Positions 31,795 through 42,973 of a stretch of DNA of 64,000 nucleotides are shown here, piece after piece; positions within the stretch are counted from its first letter, which is position 1; the number at the start of each line of letters is the position of its first letter. The position numbers and the translations under genes are program-made. This stretch comes from Hortaea werneckii (taxonomy: Eukaryota > Ascomycota > Dothideomycetes > Mycosphaerellales > Teratosphaeriaceae). Under the pieces are notes generated by a model. It was not told where the DNA came from and did not search any database. It saw only the letters and a program-made list of their open reading frames with translations. The DNA lies in assembly GCA_037044905.1 (NCBI GenBank), contig JBAOKB010000062.1, positions 1 through 64,000 on the forward strand, read 5' to 3'.

Positions 31795-33111
31795 GGCAGG
31801 AATGGATGATGAGGCTGTGTTGAATAGATTTCGATGGGAAGCCAGTAAGAAGATAAGTTGTATGAGTTGGAGAAATTGTACGAGTTTGGAGAATATGTAT
31901 AAACTTGGGAAGTTGCAAACACTGGAGAAGTTGTAGGGACTGGAGGACTGTGGCGAAGGCGCATATATACTAGACCAAAGCGTTAGCGAATGGATGTGAA
32001 TAGTACAATTTGGTTCCAGAGAGCGTCGACGGGTCTCGAGTGTTGGGAAGCACACAAACCTTTTCTTGTGAATGTCGAGGCAGCCGTCGAATCCGTGAAT
32101 AATCTGGGAGAGCAAGGGCTTATACGATGAATGGAAAGGCATTGCCGTGCATAGATGACCGAGTAGGAAAAAAGCCATGGGCATGATCGTGTAGGAGAAG
32201 TCTCCCTTCGTCCACAGTGAGATTTGATAAAGTTTTAGCCACTCCAGTGGATGCTTGTTTGCCTGCTTGCTAGCACAATCGACGAGCGAGACTTGCATAT
32301 GCCATGTAACTTCGTAACCAAGGGTTTTTGATGGAAAACCAGTTCAAATGGAGTTGGTACATACATCTTGTGCAAGTATACCATGATAGATGACCGGGTC
32401 CGCGGTGGCCGCATTTTCAAGCCTAAACGCTTTGATAAGCTCATATGTCCTAGACTCTCACCTTTTGTAGAGGAAGAAGACTGGACCAAGCAGGCTACAG
32501 AGATAGGCGACCACCACGTCAACTAGGCGTCGATGCTTGGAACAGCCGTGGTTCTACATCGAAGTCGGACTTCGGAAGTCCCAATGCAAGCAGCAAGCGT
32601 ACCGGTCTGCATCTCTTTCCAGGGCTTCGAATGAGAGAAGATCCATTGTCGTCCTCGAAGCAGCTTACTTGGATGCACCATCCCTTAGAGAGGGCCCTAG
32701 GGAGGATCTTCAAACACTGACAGGCAACAAGATGTGGGCCAAACAAATGGCCAGTAAGTCGTAGGCTGTGCAAAGGTATATTCTGGTTAATCCAGGTAGA
32801 TGACTGTAGGCGTTTCTTCCATCAATGGTAGATTACTCCGAGTCCTGACGGATATCTGATGGACAGTGAATCAAGGATGAGTTGAAGTAGGAAGGTGAAA
32901 GATGAGAAAAGTGAAGTGAAGTTCATCTCCACCCCCGCCACACCCCCCCGGGCCCAGCCGCCGGCCGTGACCCCACTTACCTTCCCGAAACGCGCGCGCA
33001 TCTTTATACCAAGCTTCACGCGTTTGACTCTTCTCTCCTCCAACAACACGAGACCATGTCCACCCCACCCAACACCACTCTCCATCACAGACTCCCGTAC
33101 ATCCCACCAAA
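31795..33111. other. Intergenic between divergent genes
   Basis: 1.3 kb. Promoter side of BTB copy 2 (minus) and of the disordered protein gene (plus). The ORF holding the BTB start remains open upstream to 32298 but without coding character. Confidence 0.5.
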
Positions 33112-34551
33112 ATGGTAGCGACCCGCCATTCCCTGCCGACGACCACCTCCTTCACCACAACCACGACATCATCGGAACCATCCACCGCCGAGCCCGCAGG
33201 ACCGGAGACATACAGCAAGAAGCAGCTCGCGCTCCTCAAACAGCTGAACATCGACGCCAAGGATGCGATCTTAGACGGGAGTCGCAGCGGGGGCGGCGGG
33301 GGAGGAGAAGACGGGGAGGAGAAGCAGGTATATCACTACCGCGGGTCGGTGTATGAGGTTGTCGGGAACGAGCCGGTCGAGTGGTTGCAGCAGCAGCCGG
33401 AGCGATGGAAGAGAAAGACGGGTGGGGAGGTGGAAGGGAGGGATGAGGGTGCGCTGAGACGTGAGAGTGGGATGGGGGGTCGGAGTCGGGGTGGGAAGAG
33501 GAAGAGGGGGTTCAAGAGCGAGAGTGCGATGGAAGGTGAAGAGCCGGAGGAGAGTAGAGTGTGGAAGAGTCCACGGAAGAGCGCTGTCAATTCCGTCAAG
33601 AGGAGGCGGGTGAGTGGGGATGGGTATGGAGGACCGCAGGAGGTGGAGGATGCGGATACGATTTCCGTGTCGATGTCTAGGCGGAGGAAGAATCAGTCAT
33701 ACAAGGAGAGTCTAGGCAAAGACACCTACATGCCCGCAAACAATCCTGCGCCCTTCTCCATCGCCCAGATCAAGGAGAATCGTGCCCATATGGCTGTCAA
33801 TGAAGTGCTTCAACTAGCAGCCATCAACAGCCGGATCCACACACTGGCCCAGCAACACAAAAAGATGCGACAAGACCTCGACATCCTCCGACACGAGCGG
33901 GAGTCTCACTCATCCCATTCCTCCGAACCCTCGAAAAGCCTCGAGATCCCAGACAGTGAAGGCAGTTTCGCCGATGCGGCCCCTCCTCTCAGAAGCACAA
34001 CAACATCTTCCGCTGAAGAACCAAGCACTTCCCACCACGACGACACGACCACAGCCGCGACCACAACGACCCGCTCACTCTCCACCACCTCCACATCAAC
34101 CACCTCATCCTACGCCACCGCCACCTCCCCCAGCCAACCTGCACCATTCTCCCAACGCACAAACCCCCGAGCCAAAACCAAACCGGACACCGAATTGCCA
34201 CCACCAAAACAGCAGCCCCCGACAACATCCTCATCACCATCCCACACCCCGCACCCACCTGCCCCTCCACAGCAACTTCCATCAAAGGAAAACATCACAA
34301 CTCAGGGAAATCGGAAGGGGCAGAAGAAGAAATCCTGGTCCTTCCTCACAGACCTCCAGCGGAGCTTAGAGGAAGAAGAAGAAGGGGCGAGGTACGATCG
34401 GGCGGAGGTGGGGGTATTTGCTTTGTTGAAGGGGAGAGCGGGGGTGGGGAGGGGGCTCGGGAGAAAGGATGGGATGGGGAGGATGAGAGAGGGAGAGAGG
34501 GAGAGGAGGTTGAGAGAGGTTGAGGTGCTGAGGGGGTGGGAGGAGGTGTAG
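33112..34551 (+). CDS. Disordered, probably nuclear protein, 479 aa
   Basis: A single exon from ATG 33112 (MVATRHSLPTTTS). Large parts are low complexity: Thr/Ser-rich start, Gly and Glu runs, basic stretches resembling nuclear signals (GGKRKRGFK, VKRRRVSG, SRRRKNQ), a middle coiled-coil-like helix (AAINSRIHTLAQQHKKMRQDLDILRHE), then a Ser/Thr/Pro-rich part and a final segment (KKKSWSFLTDLQRSLEEEEEG) that looks like an ordered end motif. The conserved-looking start block YSKKQLALLKQLNIDAKDAIL and QVYHYRGSVYEVVGNEPVEW may form a small domain. No known domain recognised. Codon bias toward C/G at third positions supports a real gene. Confidence 0.65.
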   Translation: MVATRHSLPTTTSFTTTTTSSEPSTAEPAGPETYSKKQLALLKQLNIDAKDAILDGSRSGGGGGGEDGEEKQVYHYRGSVYEVVGNEPVEWLQQQPERWKRKTGGEVEGRDEGALRRESGMGGRSRGGKRKRGFKSESAMEGEEPEESRVWKSPRKSAVNSVKRRRVSGDGYGGPQEVEDADTISVSMSRRRKNQSYKESLGKDTYMPANNPAPFSIAQIKENRAHMAVNEVLQLAAINSRIHTLAQQHKKMRQDLDILRHERESHSSHSSEPSKSLEIPDSEGSFADAAPPLRSTTTSSAEEPSTSHHDDTTTAATTTTRSLSTTSTSTTSSYATATSPSQPAPFSQRTNPRAKTKPDTELPPPKQQPPTTSSSPSHTPHPPAPPQQLPSKENITTQGNRKGQKKKSWSFLTDLQRSLEEEEEGARYDRAEVGVFALLKGRAGVGRGLGRKDGMGRMREGERERRLREVEVLRGWEEV

Positions 34552-36077
34552 ATTCTTTCGTGGAGGGCCTTTTTCTTTTTTCTTTTTTTTTGTGGGGTTG
34601 GGGAGGGGAGGAGGAGGAGGAGGAGGAGGCGGGATACGGGAATGAGTTTGTGAGTGGGTAGGAGAGTGGGTGAGGGATGGGATAAGGATCACTTCTGGGG
34701 TTTTGGTTCTCTCTTTTTCTTTGGAGTTGGTGGAACGGCAGGGGCGGAATTTCAGGTCGAATGAATGATGGGAGGGAGGGAGGCAGGAACTGGAACAGAC
34801 GACGGTGTTGATGGAGATTTCTTTGGTAGTCACAGTCAGTCATGGGGACTAAGTTTGATGGCAAAGGTTGGGATGTGGATATGGTACAACACGAGAATAA
34901 CGAAGGACACCCAAAAATACCGGTACAGCAATAGGTTCGTTGGGGGGTAATGAGAAGGAATATACCAATATCCGGACTTGGCAGCTTTAAATCATTAAGC
35001 CAACTTTTTCTCACCGTTGCTTTTTGTTTGAAAATCCAGGAACACACAAAGTGGCCTTGATTCTTCCCGTCTTCGATTGGCAATGTCGGCAGGAATGACA
35101 CGATCGGGGACTCAACTCTCCCCGTCCGACATAGCTATACGCTGTAGACAATCCCAGCTGGAGAGCGTGAAACGGACCAAGACATTGCGAGCCTTACTTT
35201 ATGTCTACAAATCCATGCGAGCGATGTTTGCTTTACAGTATATGTACAGATCTATTTCTACGGTCAAGGACATGGCAAAAAGTGAAAAGTAAAGTAGAAA
35301 GATCGAAGTTCGGTACATACGATAGTCTTGGCGGAGAGATGAAATCGGCAAGTCGGGGGGGGGCTTGAAGTCGATAAGGTAATGCGGGGAAAGGCGTTTG
35401 TGCTGTAACTCTATAAAAAGATTCGGGAGGGATCGTCATCGTTTCTCGCCATTGGCTTGGGAGAATGGTTGAGATACGACGGAGGATCGTGTCTCGTATT
35501 GCAATGGCTGGAAAAAAGAATGGTATTACATTGAGTATACTCATCATCCGCCATCTCAGCCTTTGAAGTGCGGATAATGGCCTGTTTTATTATGGAGAAC
35601 ATCGACCAATATCCGCTTCTTAGCTAGAAAACAAGAAAACAAAAGCCAAAATTCATGCAGATATACGCCTATAACTCGACGCACTATCTATTCAAACCAA
35701 GTCATCATCAAGCCTCCCAGCCGCGTACAAGATAGCACCGTAGGCTAATGGTCGTACTGATATCCCAAGCATCGTACAGCCGGGATGCCTGCAGCCCGGC
35801 TTATCTCCCCCCGTCACACTCGTCGATCCAGCGCTTCCCCACTCGTTTCTCCGCAGCCCGAACATCAGTGCTCGCTGTCGCTCTGCAGTCGATTTCGCCA
35901 ACCACCTTCTCGCCTCTCCACCCACTTTACATTTTGGATCTACATTAACATCACCTCCTTCTCTCGGCAGAAGAATTAAAGTGGTATTCCCTTCTGTCCG
36001 TCTCGCATCGACCATTGTGTCGATCCGCGCGGAGAAGCGCTGTCGCTCGTTGAATTGAGACAAGAGTGGAGGCAAGA
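34552..36077. other. Intergenic with a GGA microsatellite
   Basis: A (GGA)n tract at about 34609-34630 follows a T-rich run at 34571-34591. A run of nine G is at 35355-35363. The rest holds only short, overlapping frames. If the next gene has a first exon with a signal peptide, it should lie in the last few hundred bases here. Confidence 0.5.
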
Positions 36078-37718
36078 ATGGTGGCAAACCAAGCTCACCA
36101 TAAGCTGGAAGCGCGTCAAGGGCCATGTGATTATTGGGGCGACGATAGCGACCAGTGCAAAGGTTTCAAAGCGTATACTTCCTCCACCGGAAATGCCATC
36201 CAGCAGTCGAGTACAGCTTCTGCTGCTGCGACAACGACGTCGACGGCATCGGATGACGATGATGGCGATAATTCTGATGCGACGTCGATCACTACGTCGT
36301 TAGCTCTGGGAGAGACGACGGCAACCTTGAGTAGGACTGGGATCCATGATGGGAAAGCGACAGCGACGAAGACGAGTCTCTCCAGTGATAACAGCAGTAA
36401 TTCCGTCGCCACCCCCTCGCCAAGCACCCTCGAAACATCAATCACCTCCAACTCAGATACTACTTCTACCGGCCCACAAACCATTGTAGGAGGCGGATTA
36501 GGCTCAGACCTCGCCGGCTCAACTGCAACATCATCTCCCACTGCATCCGGACTCTCCCTCCAACAAAAGCAATCCGACAACGGCATGTCCTCCGGAGCCG
36601 TAGCAGCCGCCGTCGTGGCCCCACTCCTCTTCGCCCTGCTGGGCCTCATTCTCGCCCTCCTCTGTCTCCGCCGCCGCCGACGACGACAGAACCGTCTCAA
36701 CTCCGCTAACACTTCGCACACCCACTTCCTGACCCCCATGCGCGAGAAATTCTCCCGCAGCAGTCCGCGTAACAGCCTCCCACCCACCACAGGCAACGCA
36801 ACCGGTCCCCCCATCCTCACCAGCCCGCACATCAACACCTACAACACCGGTCTCGACACGCCGGGGACTTCGCACCGCGGCCAGAGCGACGAATACTACG
36901 CCGTCCCACCGCGCCGAAGCGAAGGCGGAACGTTTATCGATCCCCCACCGCCATATAAACCCTCCTCCCTCGCCTCCTCCTCTGACCGCTCAGCAGCCGG
37001 ACGCAGTCCCACACACCTACGACCTGGCTACTTGGACCGGGACATCCCCGCCCCGCCCCCAATAGTAGCAACAGCCGCAGCCTCATCCCATCCCGACCCT
37101 TACCCCGACCGATCCCACCATCGCCGGAGTCTAGGACCCTTCACGGATCTGGCGGCTACAACAACCACACCACTAGACGAAGATTCCCGTCCCTCGACGG
37201 CGGCGACGGCGTCGACGTTCCGCGCGCACCCGCTCTCCTCGGCCGCTTCGGGGAGTGGGAGTGGAAGGAGTTACACCAGCACGCACACTCACTCCCCCGG
37301 TGCGGGGACGGGTGGGCTGTCACCTTATGATATACCCACCCGCCACGGACACGGGCAGGACATTACCCCCAGGGAATTTGGGGGAGTAGGAGGAGGAGGT
37401 GCAGGAATAGATACGCGGTCCCCGACGCCACGGTCGTTCTCGTCGGAGATGTACTCCGATACGGCTTCCGTGCATTCGGCGCGGGCGGGGCTGGTGAGGG
37501 ATGGGGGGCCGAGGGTTCTGGGCACGAGAGGGGCTGAGGGGGGGAGGGAGCGGGATCCGTTTGGGGATCCTCCTTCTTCGAGGGGGAGGAGGGGGATGGT
37601 GGGGGGTGAGGATGAGGGGGAGGAATGGTGTAGTTTGACGGGGAGTAGGGGGAGGAGTGAAGGGGGCAGTGGAGGCGGGTTGGGGAGTTTTGAGTGGGAG
37701 GAAGGGGGGAGTCGGTGA
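36078..37718 (+). CDS. Mucin-like single-pass membrane protein
   Basis: 546 aa from ATG 36078. After a short Cys pair region (GPCDYWGDDSDQCKGF), a long Ser/Thr-rich stretch leads to one membrane helix (AAVVAPLLFALLGLILALLCL, near residue 190) followed at once by RRRRRR, and then a Pro/Ser-rich cytosolic tail with PPPPYKP. This layout is that of fungal wall-stress sensors and other mucin-like surface proteins (Wsc/Mid2-like), but no WSC domain is seen. The N-terminus lacks a signal peptide, and a TGA lies just upstream, so the signal is probably in an unseen first exon joined near 36066-36078. Confidence 0.65.
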   Translation: MVANQAHHKLEARQGPCDYWGDDSDQCKGFKAYTSSTGNAIQQSSTASAAATTTSTASDDDDGDNSDATSITTSLALGETTATLSRTGIHDGKATATKTSLSSDNSSNSVATPSPSTLETSITSNSDTTSTGPQTIVGGGLGSDLAGSTATSSPTASGLSLQQKQSDNGMSSGAVAAAVVAPLLFALLGLILALLCLRRRRRRQNRLNSANTSHTHFLTPMREKFSRSSPRNSLPPTTGNATGPPILTSPHINTYNTGLDTPGTSHRGQSDEYYAVPPRRSEGGTFIDPPPPYKPSSLASSSDRSAAGRSPTHLRPGYLDRDIPAPPPIVATAAASSHPDPYPDRSHHRRSLGPFTDLAATTTTPLDEDSRPSTAATASTFRAHPLSSAASGSGSGRSYTSTHTHSPGAGTGGLSPYDIPTRHGHGQDITPREFGGVGGGGAGIDTRSPTPRSFSSEMYSDTASVHSARAGLVRDGGPRVLGTRGAEGGRERDPFGDPPSSRGRRGMVGGEDEGEEWCSLTGSRGRSEGGSGGGLGSFEWEEGGSR

Positions 37719-38154
37719 TGAGGGGAGTGGTTGGGGGTAAGGGGGTGTGTGGAGGGGTGGTAGGAGATCGTAAGAGTTGAGAGAGGTGAGAAGTGGTAAA
37801 CCGGATGAAATCCACAAGCGACGCAGGCTCGAAGCTGAACGGTTCAGCTGATCTTGGGTTGGCTGGGAGGAAGATGTGTTTGTTAATGAGTATCACGGAA
37901 TTAATGACCTTTTGATGCCTTTTTCCATGCGCCCCGGTTCCTGCCAGACTTCGTACAAGCTACCTCCGCTGCAGATCCCTCTGATGACCTTCCCTCATCA
38001 ATCGAACACGAGAGTGAAGTGATCAATGGCTTCTACAAATCCCATTGAGTCCGTCTGTTACAAGATGTCAGAGCCGAGACAAGCAAGTTGTAACCAACGC
38101 TCATGCATGCCCCGGAACTGCTGAAATACAATCAAGTGGCCCTCATGAGCAACT
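37719..38154. other. Intergenic between convergent genes
   Basis: 3' ends of the mucin-like gene and the MARVEL-type gene. No feature seen. Confidence 0.5.
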
Positions 38155-38775
38155 CTACACCCCGCGGGAAACCGACTCAGTCTTCGACCGACGTCGAAAG
38201 AATCCAAGTCCCACGACCACAGCCACAATGACGAGACAGAAGAACATGAACGAATAGTCCGACTTGGTCTCCTTACAAAAACTGACCGCCTCGTCCTCAT
38301 GCCAATAATTCTTACTACAACTGCCATACTTCCGCATTTCATCCATCGAGACAAGTTTCTGCGAAGCGAGTAAGCAACCCCGACAGCATCCATTGACAAG
38401 GATTGAGAGCAACTCACCACACCACCCGAAAGGAAGAACATCCCCGCCAAGCCATCCACAACGAGTACAGCAATCCATGGAATCGCAGGCACATACTCCG
38501 CCACGGTCCCAATGAAGGCGTCGACGACTCCACAAGCGCCGACGAAGATGGCGAAGCGGAATTGGACTGGACTGACAGGCGGGTCGTACCCGGCTTCGGT
38601 GAATTTGGCGAGGTAATTGGTGGTTGCGATGGAGAGGGCAAGGACGACGATGGAGCAGAAGAGCTGGGATCTCTGGGTTAGTTGTTGGATCATTTGGCTG
38701 GGAAGTACGGGGAGGGAAATGGGGATTTACTAGGAGAGCACGCAGGGCGAGGGTGAGGAAACGGTTGAGCTCCAT
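38155..38775 (-). CDS. Four-helix MARVEL-type membrane protein
   Basis: Three exons, 38775-38731, 38663-38418 and 38358-38155, with introns of 67 and 59 nt in phase 0, give 164 aa. Four membrane helices follow in order: LFCSIVVLALSIATTNYLA, FAIFVGACGVVDAFIGTV, WIAVLVVDGLAGMFFLSGGV and FMFFCLVIVAVVVGLGFF. A Cys-containing loop between helices 3 and 4 (YGSCSKNYWHEDEAVSFC) and a basic tail (FFRRRSKTES) match the fungal MARVEL-domain pattern. Such proteins sit at the plasma membrane or in vesicles. The first exon is only 15 codons, so the splicing is a key part of the model; both junctions keep frame. Confidence 0.82.
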   Translation of the reverse strand: MELNRFLTLALRALLVNPHFPPRTSQPNDPTTNPEIPALLLHRRPCPLHRNHQLPRQIHRSRVRPACQSSPIPLRHLRRRLWSRRRLHWDRGGVCACDSMDCCTRCGWLGGDVLPFGWCGELLSILVNGCCRGCLLASQKLVSMDEMRKYGSCSKNYWHEDEAVSFCKETKSDYSFMFFCLVIVAVVVGLGFFRRRSKTESVSRGV

Positions 38776-41142
38776 TTGGGGAGTTGCTTGAGGTTTGATG
38801 GACTACTCTTTCTCAGGCTGCTCCGTCTCTTGGAGATGGCGACCGTGGGTCGGTATAAGCTGGGTTCAATGCAAAGTCGGCAGGGCCAGTGGTTGAGACT
38901 TGAGGAAGAGGGGTGAAGCTGAAGACTTTGGCAAGACATCTTGCTACTCTCGAGGAGGATTTGCGTTGCGATTGATAGCAAACATGATACACATGGGATG
39001 CTGCATAAAGGACAGGCAGAGCCTCGTGCGACAATACGGCTCTGTGCAGGAAATTTGACATTTTAGAGGAAGCGCTCGGTCGACGAGGTAATATCAGTGA
39101 TTCGAGCAGCTGCAGAAGGTCGTGGAGGAGGTCTAGAGTGGAGAATTTGACGGGTCTGTTTATGAAAGACGACAGCGGAGATTATGCTGCACGTCAAGCA
39201 TGGTCCATCGCAAGTGGTACAACGCTGGACGGGAAGCAGGTACCACGGCTTGTTGATTACGCTGCACTACGATGAGCGCAATCTCATTTCCTTCTCAATA
39301 CAGTCATGCATGCCGTGCACATGCCCGATTCCAAATGGCGGCCTCTGCGAACAGAGATCGTTCATGGGGTGGTCGGAGCATACTTTGGGAAGTATCCATG
39401 GGCAGGGTAACCGAGGGCGAGGTGCCTGTGAGCGTACGGTTAGGATAGCCTACTTCTCTACTCCTAGAGCACATGCCTCATCGGATGCGCAAGAACCTCA
39501 GAGTCAAGAGCATTAAGCGGAGATCTTTGACCCGGAACGGTGTGGAAGAGGGAGTTATTCTGGAACCGGCAAGTGTGAGCGGTTTGACGATTAGGTCTAG
39601 AAATGCTCGATGCTTGCTCGACCTAAGCACAAAGATCAATCGTGTTGATGATGAACTCAGAACGCCGATGGCTCGCCATGTAGCGAGGAAGCCGCAGGAT
39701 GGATCACTCGGTACGGCCAGCACTTGCCATTGGCTTCTAGGAAGCCTTGCCATCGGCGATCCTGCGCAACATCAATGTTTCATTCGAAAAGTGGCCATGC
39801 AAAAAAGACATGCATCCAGCTCACAAAGGTAGCGGCAGTCGAGAACTTCAAGGTTTCCCCATCACATCTCTGGCCAGACTCGTCACCGCTGAGACTCCAG
39901 GGGACAGATCCGCGATCGACCTTTCGACAACGCCCATGGTTTTCACCGAGATTCGATGGAAGAGTTTACAGTCAACGCTGTTGTAGACGATATATATGCG
40001 AGATGAAGTCCTAATGATGCTATCGGGTGCTCCATCACGCAATGCAGTTGTCACGATTGTCTTTCTGGTGCACATTTTCATACACACAGCCAAAAGTCAG
40101 CAGCTGACTTGCTTTTGCTAGTCGAACAACAGCCCGGGCCACAACGCTTTCTGAAGCTTCGGTCGACGAGCCCTAGCAGGAGCCGGAAGATCATCATGCA
40201 CGATCTAGATGGCACATGGCAACATCTAGTCGATTGCCCCAGCGTTACTAGATCGCCTCCTGCTAGGCCGCTGTAGTGCGAAGGTACGTCTGACGGAGAG
40301 CTGCAATGTGACGTGCGGTGGCTCAACAGCGACGGCCTTCGGCGATGCTACTGCCAAGGTCCTCCAGGAGCATTTACGTTCGCCGAGCGATGTCTTAATA
40401 CTAATGCCGATATTAGACCGTAGTGATATGGTATGCAACCGGGTCAGATGGTCGAAAGACTGTGGTATGCGGTTATTGATAGGGCGAGACTTGTTCCCAA
40501 GACGTCAAATACAGCCCACTTTCAACATAGATCTGCAATTACTGTGAGCATTCGTCGTAAGCACACGCTGTGTATGCTTTCCTGGTCGTGAAAAGCAACT
40601 TCACATGCCACCAGCACGTCGAAAGTTGAGCATACAAGCCAGAAATTCCCACCGAGGCCTCCTCGGTATATGACCAGATCCCTTAGCGTCTAAGGTGGAG
40701 CTTCCGAATTAAGCTTCAACCGTAAATGCCAAAGTCGCTCTCCCGCACCAACAAGCTTCGACGGCAGATCTTCTTCCCCGCACGGTTTCCCCGGCTCTTG
40801 AACATGACGAAGGATCAGACGAATGGAAGTCATGGTAAAAAGATCTACTTCCCGGGAGGATCGACAGCAAGTCACAGTGCCTATCGCAGATTCGAGGTTT
40901 GTTACATGTTGGAGATGATGGCCACCTCCTGCCGGGTGTAGTATTCGATATGCGGTGGTCACCAGAATCACGCTTCTGGGCTAGTCAACGCAATCCCTGG
41001 TCCGCGGCGAGCCTACCGACCAAGTCTGAGGTAGGATTGGTAGAGTCGCAGCCAGACCATCGGCACTTTCCAGGTACCAGAAATGACCAAATCCCGCATT
41101 GCGTAGTTCGAAGGGTGCAAAAGTAGTGAGAGGACCAGTCTA

Positions 41143-41197
<55 letters not shown>

Positions 41198-41547
41198 ACA
41201 TCATACTACGAGTGACAATTTGTGGGCATGGAGATTGTGGCTTGCACATCATTCGGCGTTTGCCATCCGCATACCCATTCTCTAGCGCTGCGGAGACTTC
41301 ACCACCACTGCAACGCCTCTGTCGATCACTGACCGTCACCAAAGAACGGTAGTCCTGCCTCGGTCTGGACTGCTGTGACGACTGTCAGCCAATGATGAGG
41401 TCTCGAATGTGGGTGTGTCAATAGGAGACCCAATATCCAACGACCGTATACATATTGCTCATCTCAGTCCGCATCTTTGAAAGAAGTCTTTCTCTTCTCA
41501 CCTTCTCATACTTTCACAACCCTCCAACCCTCTATCCCGCCACGAAG
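38776..41547. other. Intergenic, 2.8 kb, nothing recognised except a poly-G tract
   Basis: Long gene-poor stretch. Small open frames on both strands (for example 39473-39832 plus) show no motif. The poly-G tract at 41143-41196 is listed separately. Confidence 0.5.
41143..41196. repeat. 54-nt G homopolymer
   Basis: An unbroken run of 54 G on the plus strand, about 350 bp upstream of the peroxidase ATG. It is flanked by ordinary sequence (AGTCTA before, AACATCATA after). Length as printed may not be exact, since such runs are poorly measured by nanopore and over-called by two-colour Illumina chemistry. Confidence 0.8.
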
Positions 41548-42973
41548 ATGAAGACCTTCACCACTGCTGCCATCTCTGCGGCCTTCCTGGCCTCCAACGT
41601 CCATGCCTTCCCTACGATGGCTATGGACGCTCTCACCGAGCCGCTGAAGGCCGAGGCTTTCAACGTCAAGCGGACGACCGAGATTCACGCCCGCCAAGGT
41701 GCTGCACCTCCTCAAGGTGCGGGTGCTCTACCTCTGATCCCACCGCCGTTCGACGCAAAGGCGCAATATGTCAGCAATCAGGGCAAGTACAAGTTTGTGC
41801 CGCCAGGTCCAGGTGATGCTCGTGGCGAGTGTCCCGGTCTGAATGCCCTGGCAAATCACAACTACCTTCCGCACAACGGATACGCCACCATCCAGCAGTT
41901 CATCGATGCCACCGAGACCGGTTTCGGAATGGCCAAGGATCTTGGTGGTTTCCTCGCCCTCTACGGTGCGCTCGTCGACGGGAACCTCCTCGGATGGTCC
42001 ATCAACGGCGGTCCCCACATCGGCATCGGTGGCTCTCACAACAACTACGAGGCCGACAGCTCGCCGTTGAAGTCTGACCTGAACCAGTATGGCTCCAACC
42101 AGAAGCTCATCAAGGACCAGTTCTACAGCCTGTACAACCGTCAGCCCGACGCTGCTACAGCCAACTACAATCTGGAGGTTCTGCGTGACTTCCGTAAGGA
42201 GCGCTACTACGAGTCCATCCAGAAGAATCCATACTACTCTTGTAAGTGAGACTTACCCTGCTGTGAGCCAGTGTGACGCTGACATATGATTGCGTAGACC
42301 TTCCCTTCACCGGTATCGAGGTCTCCCAGGCGGCCTTCACCTTCATTTACCGCTTCATGTCCAATAAAACGGAGGAGAACCCCGAGGGTATCCTCAACAA
42401 GGAGGTCTTGAAGAGCTTCATGGCCATCTACGGCGATGATGAGGAGAACCTCCACTGGAAGCGCGGCTACGAGCGTTTCCCCGACAACTTCTACAAGCGT
42501 AACCCAACTGACGAGTACTCCATCCCATACTGTAAGTCTTCAGCCTACAAAGTCGAAGATGTCCGAAAACTGATACTAACCTCCACCCAGTCGAGGCCGA
42601 CATCCTCTACTTCGCCGAGACCGTCCCCGAGGTCCTAGAGATCGGCTGCAACCACGGCTCGGTGAACACCTTCAACACGATCGACGCGGCGACCCTCTCC
42701 AACGGCGCCTACACGGCCGAACAAGCCGCCAAAAGCCCGCTGTGCTTCGCGAGCGAGTTCGCCAAGGTCGAGATCCCGCTGATCACGGGCCTGTCGAACT
42801 CGGCGCTCAGCCCGCTGTTCAACACGCTCAACACCCTCACGGGGAACATGAACTGCGCTTCTATCGGCAGCGTCAACCAGTCGGCTCTGACTGCTTGCCC
42901 TGGCTTCTCCCTCTACGGAGGCCCGACCGGTCCCGTCGCTAAGGGCGCTATTCAGGATCCTGTCCTGAACTAG
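41548..42973 (+). CDS. Secreted heme-thiolate peroxidase (chloroperoxidase/peroxygenase family)
   Basis: Three exons, 41548-42241, 42298-42531 and 42591-42973, give 436 aa with GTAAGT donors at both introns. Signal peptide MKTFTTAAISAAFLASNVHA, then the heme-ligand block ARGECPGLNALANHNYLPHNG with Cys near residue 95, and the acid-base region HNNYEADSSPLKSD corresponding to EGD-S of peroxygenases. Fungal relatives halogenate or oxygenate substrates with hydrogen peroxide; the short-form proteins of plant-associated fungi are mostly uncharacterised. The Cys motif reads ECPGLN, not the textbook PCP. A polyG tract lies 350 bp upstream. Confidence 0.9.

Noticed and set aside
35692..36126. 144-codon minus-strand open frame (MALDALPAYGELG)
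   Set aside because: Overlaps the start of the mucin-like gene and has no recognisable motif.
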